Positions 43,116 to 52,805 of a stretch of 64,000 nt of DNA are shown one piece after another. The position numbers and the translations under genes were made by a program. The notes under the pieces are model-generated. The model ran no database searches and was not told the DNA's origin. It saw nothing but the letters and a program-made list of their open reading frames with translations. Numbering within the stretch: the first letter of the stretch is position 1; every line of letters starts with the position of its first letter. Source of the stretch: Roseomonas populi (GTDB lineage: Bacteria; Pseudomonadota; Alphaproteobacteria; Acetobacterales; Acetobacteraceae); NCBI RefSeq assembly GCF_024594815.1, contig NZ_JANJOU010000018.1:86495-150494 (forward strand), in the 5' to 3' direction.

Positions 43116-44300
43116 CTAAGCTGAGTTACCGCTTTTCACATGCGCACTTGCGCGGAGTATCAAAAGGCCACTCAAGGCCGCAACGCTAAGACCGCCGGAA
43201 ACGAGCAGGGCGGCCACTACTCCGAAGCGGTCCAGCACGACGCCGAACAGCAGCGGGGCGGCGGCCTGCAAAACCCGTCCCGGTGCGGACAGCACCCCCG
43301 TTCTCAAACCGTAGCCGGCAGCTCCGAACAGGGTCAGCGGCAGCACCCCTTTGGCAACGGTGAGCAACCCATTGCCGGCGCCGTGCAGCAGCGCGAAGGC
43401 CGCAGCAGCCGGGGCGCCCAGCGCCGCAAGGGCAAGGGCACCGAGCGGATGCAACGCCGTGGCGATCCGTGCCGACGCCAGGGCCGAGAGGTGCCGTTGC
43501 GCGCCATATTCCACCAGCCGGGCCGCAACCTGCGCCGGCCCGAGCAGGGCTGCGGCGGCCACGGCGGCGGCTGGCGTGGCGCCCGCCGCTTGCAGCAGAC
43601 GCGGCAGGTGCGCCGCGAGGGCGGCTGAGACGAACAGCGTGGCCGCGAACACCCCAGCCAGGACGATCATCGCCCAGGGTGCGGGACCGCCGGCCGCGTC
43701 GGGCGCAGCAGTCTTCTCTGGCGGCGGGGCGTGCGGCACCAGCAGCCGGTTCAGCGGCAGGCCAAGCAATATATGCAGCACGGCCCACGCCACGCAGGCA
43801 CCGCGCCAGCCCAGCTCATCGGTCAGCAGCGCCGTGACCGGCCAGCCAATGGTGCTGGCAAAGCCAGCCAGGAGCGTAATGCCGGTGATCGCTCCCCGTG
43901 CTTCGGCGCGGTAGAGCCCGGCCAGGGTGGCAAAGGCGGCATCATAGAGGCCGAGTGCCATGCCGATGCCCAACACGATCCAGGCCACGGACAAGCCGAC
44001 GATGCCGGTCGAGGCTGCCAAGACCAGCAGGCCGGCAGCAAATATGAGGTTGGACAGGGCCAATACGTCGCGACCACCCCGGCGGTCGATGGCCCGCCCA
44101 GCAGCCGGACCCAGAAGGCCGGATAGAAGCAGCGCGGCCGAGAAGATGCCGAAGAACCATTCCCGCGACAGGCCCAGGTCGGTCGAGACGGGATCGGCCA
44201 GCACGGCGGGCAGGTAGTAGGTGGAGCCCCAAGCCAGGGTTTGCGCCGTGCCCAACGCCAGGACGACGGTGCGCCGGCTCCTTGTCCTGCCCGCCACCAT
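43116..44300 (-). CDS. MFS transporter at the end of the ars operon
   Basis: A 394-residue major facilitator with twelve predicted membrane segments; the loop 2-3 motif is GPAAGRAIDRRGGRDVLA. It shares one base with the arsH stop (TGATG). MFS carriers called ArsK or ArsJ occur in ars operons; this one is not clearly either, and no GAPDH gene (partner of ArsJ) is near, so an ArsK-like or organoarsenical exporter is more likely. Inference from context. Confidence 0.75.
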   Translation of the reverse strand: MVAGRTRSRRTVVLALGTAQTLAWGSTYYLPAVLADPVSTDLGLSREWFFGIFSAALLLSGLLGPAAGRAIDRRGGRDVLALSNLIFAAGLLVLAASTGIVGLSVAWIVLGIGMALGLYDAAFATLAGLYRAEARGAITGITLLAGFASTIGWPVTALLTDELGWRGACVAWAVLHILLGLPLNRLLVPHAPPPEKTAAPDAAGGPAPWAMIVLAGVFAATLFVSAALAAHLPRLLQAAGATPAAAVAAAALLGPAQVAARLVEYGAQRHLSALASARIATALHPLGALALAALGAPAAAAFALLHGAGNGLLTVAKGVLPLTLFGAAGYGLRTGVLSAPGRVLQAAAPLLFGVVLDRFGVVAALLVSGGLSVAALSGLLILRASAHVKSGNSA

Positions 44301-45025
44301 CACAGCGCGTCCGGCAGCTTGAAGCTGGTCTTACGCTCGCTGTAGCGGTCCACGAGGTAATCGGCCCGGTCACGCAGTAGCAGCGTGAAGCGCACCAGCT
44401 CCTCCATCACGTCCACCACGCGGTCGTAGAGTGGCCCCGGCTTCATGCGTCCGGCCTCGTCGAATTGTTCGTAAGCCTTGGGCACACTGGACTGGTTGGG
44501 GATGGTGAACATCCGCATCCAGCGGCCCAGCAGGCGCAGGGTGTTCACGGCGTTGAAGCTCTGTGAGCCGCCCGACACTTGCATCACCGCCAGGGTGCGC
44601 CCCTGGGTCGGGCGCACGGAGCCTTCCTCCAGCGGCAGCCAGTCTATCTGGTTCTTGAACACGCCCGTCACCGCGCCGTGGACCTCGGGCGAACACCAGA
44701 CATGACCCTCCGACCACAGGGATAGGGCTCGCAGCTCCTGCACCTTCGGGTGGTCCTTCGGCACGCTGTTGGCAATCGGCAGCTCGCGCGGGTCGAAGAT
44801 CCGCGTTTCAGCGCCCATTGCTCGCAGCAGCCGGTCGGCTTCCTCCACCAGCAGGCGGCTAAAAGAGCGTTCGCGCAGGGAGCCGTAAAGTAGCAGGATA
44901 CGGGGTGGATGATCGGCGCGTGCGGCTGGTTCCAGGCGGGCGAAGTCAGGGGAGGCCAGCAGCTCGGCCCGCAGCGCCGGCATAGGTTCGGAAGCGGCGT
45001 CTTCGCTCATTGAGGTCATTTTCAT
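44300..45025 (-). CDS. arsH: ArsH, NADPH-dependent FMN reductase
   Basis: A 241-residue flavoprotein of the ArsH family: phosphate-binding loop [33 protein letters not shown], and [20 protein letters not shown]. ArsH oxidises trivalent organoarsenicals. Three in-frame ATGs occur at 45025, 45019 and 45010; none has a strong ribosome binding site. It follows arsB by 20 bases. Confidence 0.9.
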   Translation of the reverse strand: MKMTSMSEDAASEPMPALRAELLASPDFARLEPAARADHPPRILLLYGSLRERSFSRLLVEEADRLLRAMGAETRIFDPRELPIANSVPKDHPKVQELRALSLWSEGHVWCSPEVHGAVTGVFKNQIDWLPLEEGSVRPTQGRTLAVMQVSGGSQSFNAVNTLRLLGRWMRMFTIPNQSSVPKAYEQFDEAGRMKPGPLYDRVVDVMEELVRFTLLLRDRADYLVDRYSERKTSFKLPDAL

Positions 45026-45045
45026 CGGGTCGGGGCGAGGCACGC

Positions 45046-46341
45046 TCAGGCCGGTCCCAGCAGCGGCAGCCAAAGTGCCAGGGCGGCGAGCACCACCAGC
45101 AACACGGGCGGGGTAATGGCGAGGCCGACCCGCATGTATTGGCCCCAGGTGATGCGGATGCCCTTGGTGCCGAGGACGTGCAGCCACAGCAGCGTGGCGA
45201 GGCTACCAATCGGGGTGAACTTCGGGCCGAGGTCGCAGCCGATCACGTTGGCATAGACCATCAGCTCGCGCGTCGCGGCGGGGATGCCCTGCGCCTGCTC
45301 GATGGAAAGCGCGCCCACCAGCACGCCCGGCATGTTGTTCATCACCGAGGACAGCAGCGCGGCACCGAAGCCGGTGCCGATGGTGGCGACCCAGGGACCA
45401 TACCCGGCTAGCCAGACAAGGGCGGCGGCCAGGTGATCGGTCAGCCCGGCGTTCCGCAGGCCATAGACCACGAGGTACATGCCGAGGCTGAAGACCACGA
45501 TCTGCCACGGGGCACCACGCAGCACCTTGCCCACCGGCACGATGCGGCCGCGTAGCGCCAGGGCGAGCAGGACCAGGGCGGCGGCGCCGGTCACGGCCGC
45601 GACTGGCACGCCAAACGGCGCCAGCACGAAGTAGGCGGCTAGCAGCAGCGCCAGCAGCGGGAAGGCAGCCCGGAAGATCAACGGATCGCGGATAGCGCTG
45701 GCCGGCGCTTCGAGCTGGGCAACCGGGTAGGTGGCCGGCACCGCCCGTCGATAGGCCAGCCACAGCACCCCCAGGGTTGCCGCGAGTGCCACGAGGTTCA
45801 CCGGCACCATCACCGCCGCGTAGCGATTGAAGGTAATACCGAAATAATTGGCCGACACGATGTTGACGAGGTTGGAGATCACCAGCGGCAGGCTGGTGGT
45901 GTCCGCCACGAAGCCGGTCGCGACCACGAAGGCCAGGGTGGCGGCCGGCGGGAAGTCGAGCCGCAGCAGGATCGCCACGACAATGGGCGTCAGCAGCAGC
46001 GCCGCCCCGTCATTGGCGAAGAAGGCGGCGATGACCGCGCCCAGCACCACCACCAGCGGCAACAGGCGCCGGCCGCTGCCGCCGCCCCAACGGGCGACGT
46101 GCAGCGCCGCCCATTGAAAGAACCCGGCCTCGTCCAGCAGCAGCGAGATTACGATCAGCGCGACGAAGGTAAAGGTGGCGTCCCAGACGATATGCCAGAC
46201 CACGGGCACGTCGGCCCAGCCGACTACGCCGGTAAGCAAGGCGAGAACGGCGCCTCCCATGGCACTCCAACCGATGCCGAGGCCGCGCGGCTGCCAGATG
46301 ACAAGAACCAAGGTGGCGAGGAATATTAACAGGGCGAGCAT
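45046..46341 (-). CDS. arsB: ArsB arsenite efflux protein
   Basis: A 431-residue member of the ArsB/NhaD superfamily with about twelve membrane segments. The characteristic [20 protein letters not shown] and [17 protein letters not shown] blocks are present. It exports arsenite using the proton gradient. No arsA is encoded nearby. A 100-base gap separates it from arsC. Confidence 0.92.
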   Translation of the reverse strand: MLALLIFLATLVLVIWQPRGLGIGWSAMGGAVLALLTGVVGWADVPVVWHIVWDATFTFVALIVISLLLDEAGFFQWAALHVARWGGGSGRRLLPLVVVLGAVIAAFFANDGAALLLTPIVVAILLRLDFPPAATLAFVVATGFVADTTSLPLVISNLVNIVSANYFGITFNRYAAVMVPVNLVALAATLGVLWLAYRRAVPATYPVAQLEAPASAIRDPLIFRAAFPLLALLLAAYFVLAPFGVPVAAVTGAAALVLLALALRGRIVPVGKVLRGAPWQIVVFSLGMYLVVYGLRNAGLTDHLAAALVWLAGYGPWVATIGTGFGAALLSSVMNNMPGVLVGALSIEQAQGIPAATRELMVYANVIGCDLGPKFTPIGSLATLLWLHVLGTKGIRITWGQYMRVGLAITPPVLLVVLAALALWLPLLGPA

Positions 46342-46441
46342 CGAAGTCCTCGGCGCGCGGTCGCGCAGGCGGGTTCACCGCTGCTCCGTGGAGCCGCGGC
46401 GGTGCAGCGGGCGAAGGGGTGCGGCTAGTTGGGAGAGGGCG

Positions 46442-46864
46442 TTAGGTAGCGCGCTGTCCTTCAGCGTTCACGACCTTCTCGCCATCCTCTTTGGTAAAGG
46501 CACCCCGCTGCGGATTGGGCAGAATGTCGAGAACGGCTTCGGAGGGGCGGCAGAGCTTTACGCCCAGCGGCGTCACCACAAGAGGCCGGTTGATGAGGAT
46601 GGGATGCGCCATCATCGCGTCCACGAGCTGGTTATCCGTTAGCGACGGATTGGCTAGCCCCAGCTCGGCGAACGGTGTGCCTTTCTCGCGCAGCAGCGCG
46701 CGAGGCGTCAGGCTGGCCCGCTGCATCAAATCGAGCAAGGTGTCCCGGCTCGGCGGCGTCTTGAGGTATTCGATGACCTCAGGCTGCTCGCCACTGTTGC
46801 GGATCAGGGCCAGGGTGTTGCGCGACGTGCCGCAATCCGGGTTGTGGTAGATGGTGACGGTCAT
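46442..46864 (-). CDS. arsC: Glutaredoxin-type arsenate reductase ArsC
   Basis: A 140-residue enzyme with the catalytic block YHNPDCGTSRNTL (Cys11) and substrate Arg residues in NRPLVVTPLGVKLCRPSE. This family uses glutathione and glutaredoxin. The start is ATG at 46864; the frame extends further but has no better start. It lies seven bases after the other arsenate reductase, so the operon carries two unrelated reductases. Confidence 0.92.
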   Translation of the reverse strand: MTVTIYHNPDCGTSRNTLALIRNSGEQPEVIEYLKTPPSRDTLLDLMQRASLTPRALLREKGTPFAELGLANPSLTDNQLVDAMMAHPILINRPLVVTPLGVKLCRPSEAVLDILPNPQRGAFTKEDGEKVVNAEGQRAT

Positions 46865-46871
46865 GTGCGCC

Positions 46872-47399
46872 TCACGCGACGTTGGACCGGGGCGACGAGG
46901 CACCCTCGGCGTGGCCGATTTCCCGCAGCTTTGCGGTCAGGCTGGCCCGTTCCAAGCCCTCGAATGGCAAGGCCGTAAAGGCGGCAATGCGCTGCTTCAT
47001 GTAGCGCAGCGCCGTGACGAAGGCCCGCTCGCGCTCCCAATCCGCTCCCTCGGCAGCGGCCGGATCAACGATGCCCCAATGCGCTGTGATCGGCCGCCCC
47101 GGCCAGACCGGGCACATCTCGCCGGCCGCGTCGTCGCAGACGGTGAAGACGAAATCCATCACTGGGGCACGGGGCACAGCGAACTCATCCCAGTTCTTGG
47201 AGCGCAAGCCATCGGTCGGATAGTCCATCTCGACTAGAAGCTTGAGGGCCATCGGATGGACCGCACCCTTGGGATGGCTTCCGGCCGAATAGGCGTTGAA
47301 CCGATCTCCCCCGTCCTTACGGAGGACGCTTTCGGCCAGGATCGAGCGAGCCGAATTGCCCGTGCAGAGGAACAGCACGTTGAACGGGCGAATGGTCAT
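46872..47399 (-). CDS. arsC: Low-molecular-weight phosphatase-type arsenate reductase
   Basis: A 175-residue LMW-PTP fold protein with the P-loop C12-TGNSA-R18 followed by S, the general acid Asp in the WGIVDPAAAEG region and further cysteines (VCDDAAGEMCPVWPG) suited to a Cys relay. Thioredoxin-linked ArsC enzymes look like this. It overlaps arsR by four bases. Confidence 0.85.
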   Translation of the reverse strand: MTIRPFNVLFLCTGNSARSILAESVLRKDGGDRFNAYSAGSHPKGAVHPMALKLLVEMDYPTDGLRSKNWDEFAVPRAPVMDFVFTVCDDAAGEMCPVWPGRPITAHWGIVDPAAAEGADWERERAFVTALRYMKQRIAAFTALPFEGLERASLTAKLREIGHAEGASSPRSNVA

Positions 47400-47749
47400 T
47401 GCAGCACCTTTTCCGTGGGACAGCAGGGCGCCAGGGCCGCTATCAGCGGGGTGCACAGATCAGCGCGTCCACCGCAGCAATCCTTGACGAGGAACAGCAT
47501 CAAGTCGCGCAGCCGGTCGAGGTCGGCACGGTAGATGATTGAGCGGCTTTGCCGCACGGATCGAACCAACCCCGCCCGGGCCAGGGTGCCCAGATGCGCT
47601 GACATAGTGTTCTGCGGCACGTCAAGCAGGCGCGCGATCTCGCCCGCAGGCAGACCATCCGGCTCATGCGTAACGAGCAGACGGAAGGTGTCGAGGCGTG
47701 TGCCTTGCGCGAGCGCGCCCAGAGCAGCAATTGCAGGCTCATTATCCAT
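47396..47749 (-). CDS. arsR: ArsR-family repressor
   Basis: A 117-residue winged-helix repressor (GEIARLLDVPQNTMSAHLGT, then LARAGLVRSVRQSRSIIYRA). The CVC motif in helix 3 of classical ArsR is absent; cysteines cluster near the C-terminus (KDCCGGRADLC, APCCPTE), a metalloid site seen in other ArsR subgroups. It heads the ars operon. An imperfect dyad around a CTAGA core precedes the ATG and may be its operator. Confidence 0.88.
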   Translation of the reverse strand: MDNEPAIAALGALAQGTRLDTFRLLVTHEPDGLPAGEIARLLDVPQNTMSAHLGTLARAGLVRSVRQSRSIIYRADLDRLRDLMLFLVKDCCGGRADLCTPLIAALAPCCPTEKVLQ

Positions 47750-47870
47750 AAATCTAGAATGGCGGATATGAAGGTGCCTGTCCAGCTTATTAGGTCTGCT
47801 TTCCACTCCACCCGGTGTTGATGCATGGCTGCGAGGGCTAGCGCCGCCCCCGCCCCAAACCGGACCTTCT

Positions 47871-48815
47871 TTAGGTTGCCTCCACTTCCAACGTCAGATG
47901 CGACAGGTCATGGATATGGGCCAACTTGGCACGGTAGCTGGCCAGCGGCAGCGGACGTGAGGTTGCGATAGACACGATCGCGGCGTGATGACCGGGGCCA
48001 ACCTGCCAAACGTGGAGGTCAGTAATCCGATCATCCCCGGTTTCGATAGCTGACCGAATCTCCTCGGGCAGGTCTTCGCCCGGAGGAACATAGTCCAACA
48101 GCACGCCGCCCGCACTGCGAACTAGTCCCAAGGACCAGTGAGCGATCACCAGTGCACCAACAATGCCCATCATCGGATCGAGCCAAGTCCAGCCGTAAAG
48201 GCTCCCCAGCGCGAGAGCGACGATGGCCAGGATCGAAGTCAATGCGTCTGCGAAGACGTGGAGGTAGGCGGACCGAAGATTGTTGTCGTGCCCACCATGG
48301 CTGTGATCGTGGTGTGCGTGGTGGTGGCCATGGTCATGAGAATGATCGTCTTTCAGCAGCCAAGCCGAGGCCAGATTGACGACCAAGCCGACGACCGCGA
48401 CACCGATTGCCTGCCCAAAGGCGATCGGAACCGGGTCCGTCAGGCGCAGTAGGCTTTCGTAGCCTATGAACAGCGCGATCAGGGCCAGGATTACCGCGCT
48501 CGCGAAACCGGCAAGGTCGCCAAACTTTCCTGTCCCGAAGGTGAAACGTGGGTTTGCGACGTGCTTGCGCGCGTAGAAGTAGGCGCCCGCCGCGATGAGC
48601 ATGGCTGCGGCATGGGTGGACATGTGCAGGCCGTCCGCCACCAGTGCCATCGAACCATAAGCAAGGCCCGCTACGATTTCGACAACCATCATAGCGACGG
48701 TCAGTGCGATGACAGCCCGGACGCGCCGCTCATTGCGGCCATGGTTCGCGCCGAGGAAGTCGTGTGTGTGTTCGAGATGGCTGTTCGGCGCGTCCGGCGT
48801 CACTTTCGTGGTCAT
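47871..48815 (-). CDS. dmeF: DmeF-like CDF metal efflux protein
   Basis: A 314-residue cation diffusion facilitator with six membrane segments, the metal-site helices (ALVADGLHMSTHA; SAYLHVFADALTSILAI) and a His-rich loop (DDHSHDHGHHHAHHDHSHGG). The His-rich loop and its pairing with an RcnR-type repressor match the dmeRF operon of rhizobia, which exports Ni and Co. It overlaps dmeR by four bases. Confidence 0.88.
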   Translation of the reverse strand: MTTKVTPDAPNSHLEHTHDFLGANHGRNERRVRAVIALTVAMMVVEIVAGLAYGSMALVADGLHMSTHAAAMLIAAGAYFYARKHVANPRFTFGTGKFGDLAGFASAVILALIALFIGYESLLRLTDPVPIAFGQAIGVAVVGLVVNLASAWLLKDDHSHDHGHHHAHHDHSHGGHDNNLRSAYLHVFADALTSILAIVALALGSLYGWTWLDPMMGIVGALVIAHWSLGLVRSAGGVLLDYVPPGEDLPEEIRSAIETGDDRITDLHVWQVGPGHHAAIVSIATSRPLPLASYRAKLAHIHDLSHLTLEVEAT

Positions 48816-49090
48816 TTCAGGTATGTCCTTAGAACCGCTAGCAAATCGGATGCGCCCTTTGCCCTGGCGGGATCAGCCTCGTGGGCGGGGTCGACCACGT
48901 GATGGCGCACATGATCGTCGATGAGTTCGAGGATCAGTCCGTTGAGCGCTCCTCGGATTGAGGCGACGAGCTGGAGCACATCGCCACAGTCGGCACCGCC
49001 CTCCAGCTGACGCGCGACGGCATCGAGCTGCCCCTGGAGGCGCCGGACGCGGGAGACTAGCTTGGCTGGATCTTTACTCAGGTGCGTCAT
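48812..49090 (-). CDS. dmeR: DmeR, RcnR/CsoR-family Ni/Co repressor
   Basis: A 92-residue all-helical repressor with the RcnR metal fingerprint at the right numbers: His3, Cys35, His60 and His64. This distinguishes it from the Cu sensor CsoR and the formaldehyde sensor FrmR. There is no Shine-Dalgarno before the ATG; instead a G-tract dyad reaches it directly (see 49091-49112). Confidence 0.85.
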   Translation of the reverse strand: MTHLSKDPAKLVSRVRRLQGQLDAVARQLEGGADCGDVLQLVASIRGALNGLILELIDDHVRHHVVDPAHEADPARAKGASDLLAVLRTYLK

Positions 49091-49112
49091 AGGGTAGGGG
49101 GGTACTCTATCA
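49091..49112 (-). promoter_or_regulatory. G-tract operator overlapping the dmeR start region
   Basis: Minus strand: ATAGAG then TACCCCCCTA then CCCTAT, directly before the ATG. RcnR and DmeR operators have a C/G-tract flanked by AT-rich dyad halves. Its position leaves no room for a ribosome binding site, so the mRNA may be leaderless or the true start may lie downstream. Confidence 0.5.
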
Positions 49113-49366
49113 CAAAGGCATGCTCAAACTCTTTAGTGACCTTCCGAGTGCCGTACTGTGCCGCATAAGAATGGCTGCTCCCCACCCTCCTCGGCGCTAG
49201 CCGTCAACCGGGAGCACTACCGCCGTACCCGACCCAATGCAGACTCTCGCTACTCTGCTGATAGTGCCTCCACATTTCCCGAAAAGAATGGATGACCGGG
49301 AATGGCGCTGGCTTCTGAGAAGATGATCAGGCCGACGTCAATTCGCGTGCGTGCTGCTTGCCCCGA

Positions 49367-50053
49367 TTAACTCCGCCAGTGCGGTGGGTAAGCAGCGTCA
49401 TAGCCCCGCATTGTTTCCATCCGCGACAGCCACGCGCCCAACGCTGGCAAACGCCCACCGAGGTCCTCGAGGCCAAGCCCCATATTGATGGCTTCCGGAC
49501 GCGCTGCGACCCGTCGTAGCATCTGTATGTTCGGCAGCGCGACGATGTCCGCTGCGGTAATATGGTCATCCGCCAGGTAAGGCGTGATCGACAGCGCCTG
49601 CTCCATCCAGCCAAGTGCCTCGACCGCGCGAGCCGCAGACGCTCGCATTGCCTCGGGATCATCCTTGGCACGGCCGCGCAACAACGGTCGGACAATCTCC
49701 ACGTCGAATAGATCTCGCGTATAGTTCTCGAATTCGTTCACGCGCTGCCAGACGCGGCCGTGCTGCTGCGCAGTCTGCCCGAGCAGTGGAACGGCGGGAT
49801 GCGCGCGATCTAAGAAGGCGATGATCGCCACGGATTCGTACAGCGCTGTGTCGCCAGTCTTCAGAACCGGAACCTTGCCGCGTGGGTTCAGCGCGAGGAA
49901 TGCGGGCGCACGATGTTCCTGCTTGCCCGCATCCAGGCGGCGAGAGACATACGACACACCTTTGTATTCGAGAGCCAACTGTACCTGCCACGCGTAGGGG
50001 CTGCCGCTTATCCAGAAGAGTTCGTGATCCATCGTTGAGCCTTCCACGTTCAT
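49367..50053 (-). CDS. Glutathione S-transferase-like protein
   Basis: A 228-residue GST: N-terminal thioredoxin fold (WISGSPYAWQVQLALEYKGV; NPRGKVPVLKTGDTALYESV with the cis-Pro and the Ser of the GSH site) and a helical C-terminal domain (ITAADIVALPNIQMLRRVAA). The start could also be ATG at 50032. It belongs to a small detoxification cluster with an SDR and a second GST. Confidence 0.88.
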   Translation of the reverse strand: MNVEGSTMDHELFWISGSPYAWQVQLALEYKGVSYVSRRLDAGKQEHRAPAFLALNPRGKVPVLKTGDTALYESVAIIAFLDRAHPAVPLLGQTAQQHGRVWQRVNEFENYTRDLFDVEIVRPLLRGRAKDDPEAMRASAARAVEALGWMEQALSITPYLADDHITAADIVALPNIQMLRRVAARPEAINMGLGLEDLGGRLPALGAWLSRMETMRGYDAAYPPHWRS

Positions 50054-50130
50054 GGTTCTATCCCTGCACCGGTCAGTGCGTGTGTGAGTGTCGGAAGACG
50101 TGATCGGTACTTGTCGCCTGACCCTGTGTG

Positions 50131-50943
50131 TCAGGCCACAAAGCGGACGACCCCTCCGTCCACCCGGAGTGCGGCGCCGCTGGTCGCGGATGCCTGCTCG
50201 GAGCAGGCGTAGACGAGCATATTGGCGACCTCGTCGGTCGTGGCGAAGCGTTGGATCAGGCTCGTGGGGCGGAGCGCTTGCAGGAAGCCCTGCTCGGCCT
50301 CCTCGACCGTTATGCCGTTCTCCGCTGCCTGCTTGACCATGTAGTCGCCCAGGATCTCGGATCGGGTTGGCCCCGGAAGCACCGCGTTGACGGTGACACC
50401 CGTGCCCGCGACCGCTTCAGCCAGGCCGCGCGAGACGGCGAGCTGCGCGGTCTTGGTCATGCCATAGTCCAGCATCTCCTTGGGCGTGTTGACCGCGGAC
50501 TCGCTGCTGACGAAGACGACGCGCCCCCACCCCTTGCCGACCATGCGCGGCAGATAGTGGCGCGACAGGCGCACGCCGCTCATCACGTTGAGCTGGAACA
50601 GGCCGAGCCAATCCTCGTCGGGAATGGCCGCGATGTCGTCGATGCCGTTATAGGCTCGCAGGAACGCCGTGCCGACGTTGTTCACGAGAATGTCGGCATC
50701 CGGCGCCCGGGCGATAAGGGCGTTTGCCCCTTCCGCCGTCGCAAGATCGGCGGCGATGCCGGAAATGAAGCCCTCCGGAAACGCAATGCGCATCTGCCGC
50801 ATCGCTTCATCGACGCGCGCCTGGGTGCGGCCGTTGATGATGACCGAGGCGCCCGCCCGCGCCAGCCCTTCGGCGGCCGCTCGGCCGATGCCGGCGGTGG
50901 AGCCCGTCACGATAGCCGTGCGGCCGCTCAGGTCGATCTTCAT
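50131..50943 (-). CDS. Short-chain dehydrogenase/reductase
   Basis: A 270-residue classical SDR: cofactor motif TGSTAGIGRAAA, NNVG, catalytic Ser in VVFVSSESAVN and YGMTK (Tyr-x-x-x-Lys), then LPGPTRSE. The Arg after the Gly motif region (INGRTQARVD) suggests NADP(H). Substrate unknown. It lies between two GST genes in the same direction. Confidence 0.9.
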   Translation of the reverse strand: MKIDLSGRTAIVTGSTAGIGRAAAEGLARAGASVIINGRTQARVDEAMRQMRIAFPEGFISGIAADLATAEGANALIARAPDADILVNNVGTAFLRAYNGIDDIAAIPDEDWLGLFQLNVMSGVRLSRHYLPRMVGKGWGRVVFVSSESAVNTPKEMLDYGMTKTAQLAVSRGLAEAVAGTGVTVNAVLPGPTRSEILGDYMVKQAAENGITVEEAEQGFLQALRPTSLIQRFATTDEVANMLVYACSEQASATSGAALRVDGGVVRFVA

Positions 50944-50999
50944 GGGTCTGCCTTTCTGGTTTGGCGCCGGTCACTCCCGAGGGTACCGGCACCAAGGCT

Positions 51000-51671
51000 T
51001 CAGAGCGTGATACCGGCCGCATTAAGGGTGCCGTCGATGCGCTCATCGACTTCGCGCTTCGATGCAGCCCAGGCAGGCACCGTGTCCAGCAAGCGCTGCT
51101 GCCAGGCGACGAGGTTGGGAAACTCGTTGAACGGCACCTTCGTGCGCTCGTTCTGCGAGAAGGGGGCGGCGATGTCGATGTCCGCCAGTGTCAGATGATC
51201 GCCCACGATGAAGCGCCGGTCCGCGAGGTGCGCATCCAGTGCGGCGCCAGCGGCGCGAATCTTGACGAACGCCAGGTCGACGATGGTCTTGTCCTCGGGC
51301 TGGCCCATAAAGCGCTTGCCGATCCGCTCATCGAAGGTGAGCACGGAGAAAACCCGCCACTGCTCACCCGACCAGAACATCCACTGCAGCACTTCGTACC
51401 GCTCTTGCGGCGTGGCGCCGAGCAGGTCGCTGCCAACCTTCTCCGCGAGGTAGATGTTGATCGCTGACGCCTCGTAGAGGACGACGTCGCCGTCCACCAT
51501 CACCGGCGTCAGGCCGTGCGGGTTTAGGTTCTTCAGGAAGTCGGGCGCGTGGCTCTCACCCTTGAAGAGGTCGACATACACGCGCTCGATGTCGACGCCC
51601 ATGATGGCTGCTGCCGACGTTACGCGACGCAGGCTGCCCGAACCGGGATCGCCATAGATCTTGATAGCCAT
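51000..51671 (-). CDS. Glutathione S-transferase (phi/theta-like)
   Basis: A 223-residue GST: the N-terminal segment DPGSGSLRRVTSAAAIMGVD, LNPHGLTPVMVDGDVVLYEA, SAINIYLAEK, and the C-terminal VGDHLTLADIDIAAPFSQNE. First gene of the GST-SDR-GST set and divergent from a LysR regulator. Confidence 0.9.
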   Translation of the reverse strand: MAIKIYGDPGSGSLRRVTSAAAIMGVDIERVYVDLFKGESHAPDFLKNLNPHGLTPVMVDGDVVLYEASAINIYLAEKVGSDLLGATPQERYEVLQWMFWSGEQWRVFSVLTFDERIGKRFMGQPEDKTIVDLAFVKIRAAGAALDAHLADRRFIVGDHLTLADIDIAAPFSQNERTKVPFNEFPNLVAWQQRLLDTVPAWAASKREVDERIDGTLNAAGITL

Positions 51672-51732
51672 TGGTCGATGCTTCTTCTCTTGGATTAACG
51701 AGGGTAATCAGCGCCCGGACGCCGGCAGGCAG

Positions 51733-51843
51733 GCGGTAAAGCACTGGCAACAGTTCGGACGGGTCGGGGCGACGCGTGTAGTCGGGGGTGACTTCCGCGT
51801 ATGCGATTACGCCATCCGTCCCGATCACGTAGATCGCCGGCAA
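51733..51843 (-). pseudogene. C-terminal remnant of a peroxiredoxin-like protein
   Basis: The frame reads LPAIYVIGTDGVIAYAEVTP, then DYTRRPDPSELLPVL, the usual C-terminal end of AhpC/TSA-like peroxiredoxins. An in-frame TAG lies two codons before it, and the catalytic N-terminal part is absent. A decayed fragment between the GST cluster and the LysR gene. Confidence 0.6.
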
Positions 51844-51908
51844 GATCTAGGTTATCTGTGAGGGCGGCAGTATCTACTAAGTTTGAACAACACTTATCCG
51901 AGTATCAA

Positions 51909-52805
51909 ATGAGTGATCGCTGGCAGGAGATGGCTGTTTTCGTCCGCGTGGCTGAGAGCGGCAGCTTTTCGCGTGCGGCGCGTGAACTGAAGCTCTCGCA
52001 ACCCTCGGTATCGCGCATCGTCGGCACGCTGGAAGCGCGGTTGGGCACGACGCTGCTGCTGCGCACCACTCGCAGCATCTCGCTGACGGAAGCCGGCACC
52101 CTGTATCTGGAGCGCGCGAGATACCTGCTTGCGGAGGTGGAGGAGGCCGAGCAGGCGACCCGCGGCGTGGACTCGCTGCACGGCGTGATTCGCCTTGCGA
52201 TGCCCGTGCTCTATGGCACGCGCGCAGTCATTCCGGCGCTGGCGACGTTCCTGGCCCGGCATCCGGATCTTCGGGTCGAGATGATCATGAGCGACACGCG
52301 CCAGAACCTCATTACGGACGGAGTGGATGTTGCCATTCGCCTGGGCGTCGGGTCGCTGGATGACTCCACGTTTGGCGCCCGCAGACTTGGCGTGGTTGAG
52401 CGACTGGTTGTCGCGGCACCAGCCTATCTCTCAGCAAGGGGAACGCCGGCCAGTCCGGCAGATCTCGCCCGGCACGACTGCATCGTCCAGCATGGCCTCT
52501 TCGGTCGCGAGAGCTGGCGCTTCTCGCACAATCAGACTGTCACCTCCGTCGACGTCTCCGCGAAGCTTTGGATCAACCCAGCGTCGGGGGTGCTCGGGGC
52601 CGCGGTCGCGGGGCTGGGCATCGCGCTGGCGACCCGGGTGATGGCAGGAGAGGAACTGCGCACTGGTCAGCTTACACAGGTGCTCAAACCGCATCGGCTC
52701 GATCCGGCCGAAGTTTATGCTGTATTTCCGGCGGGTCCGCGGCCATCAGCACGGATCCGGGCAATTGTAGAACACCTCGGAGCGTCGATCGGCACTCCGA
52801 GGTGA
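51909..52805 (+). CDS. LysR-family transcriptional regulator
   Basis: A 298-residue LysR regulator: N-terminal HTH (VAESGSFSRAARELKLSQPS, then VSRIVGTLEARLGT) and a periplasmic-binding-protein-like effector domain. It is divergent from the GST-SDR-GST genes and so probably controls them. The start is ATG at 51909; an upstream extension has no LysR character. Confidence 0.9.
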   Translation: MSDRWQEMAVFVRVAESGSFSRAARELKLSQPSVSRIVGTLEARLGTTLLLRTTRSISLTEAGTLYLERARYLLAEVEEAEQATRGVDSLHGVIRLAMPVLYGTRAVIPALATFLARHPDLRVEMIMSDTRQNLITDGVDVAIRLGVGSLDDSTFGARRLGVVERLVVAAPAYLSARGTPASPADLARHDCIVQHGLFGRESWRFSHNQTVTSVDVSAKLWINPASGVLGAAVAGLGIALATRVMAGEELRTGQLTQVLKPHRLDPAEVYAVFPAGPRPSARIRAIVEHLGASIGTPR

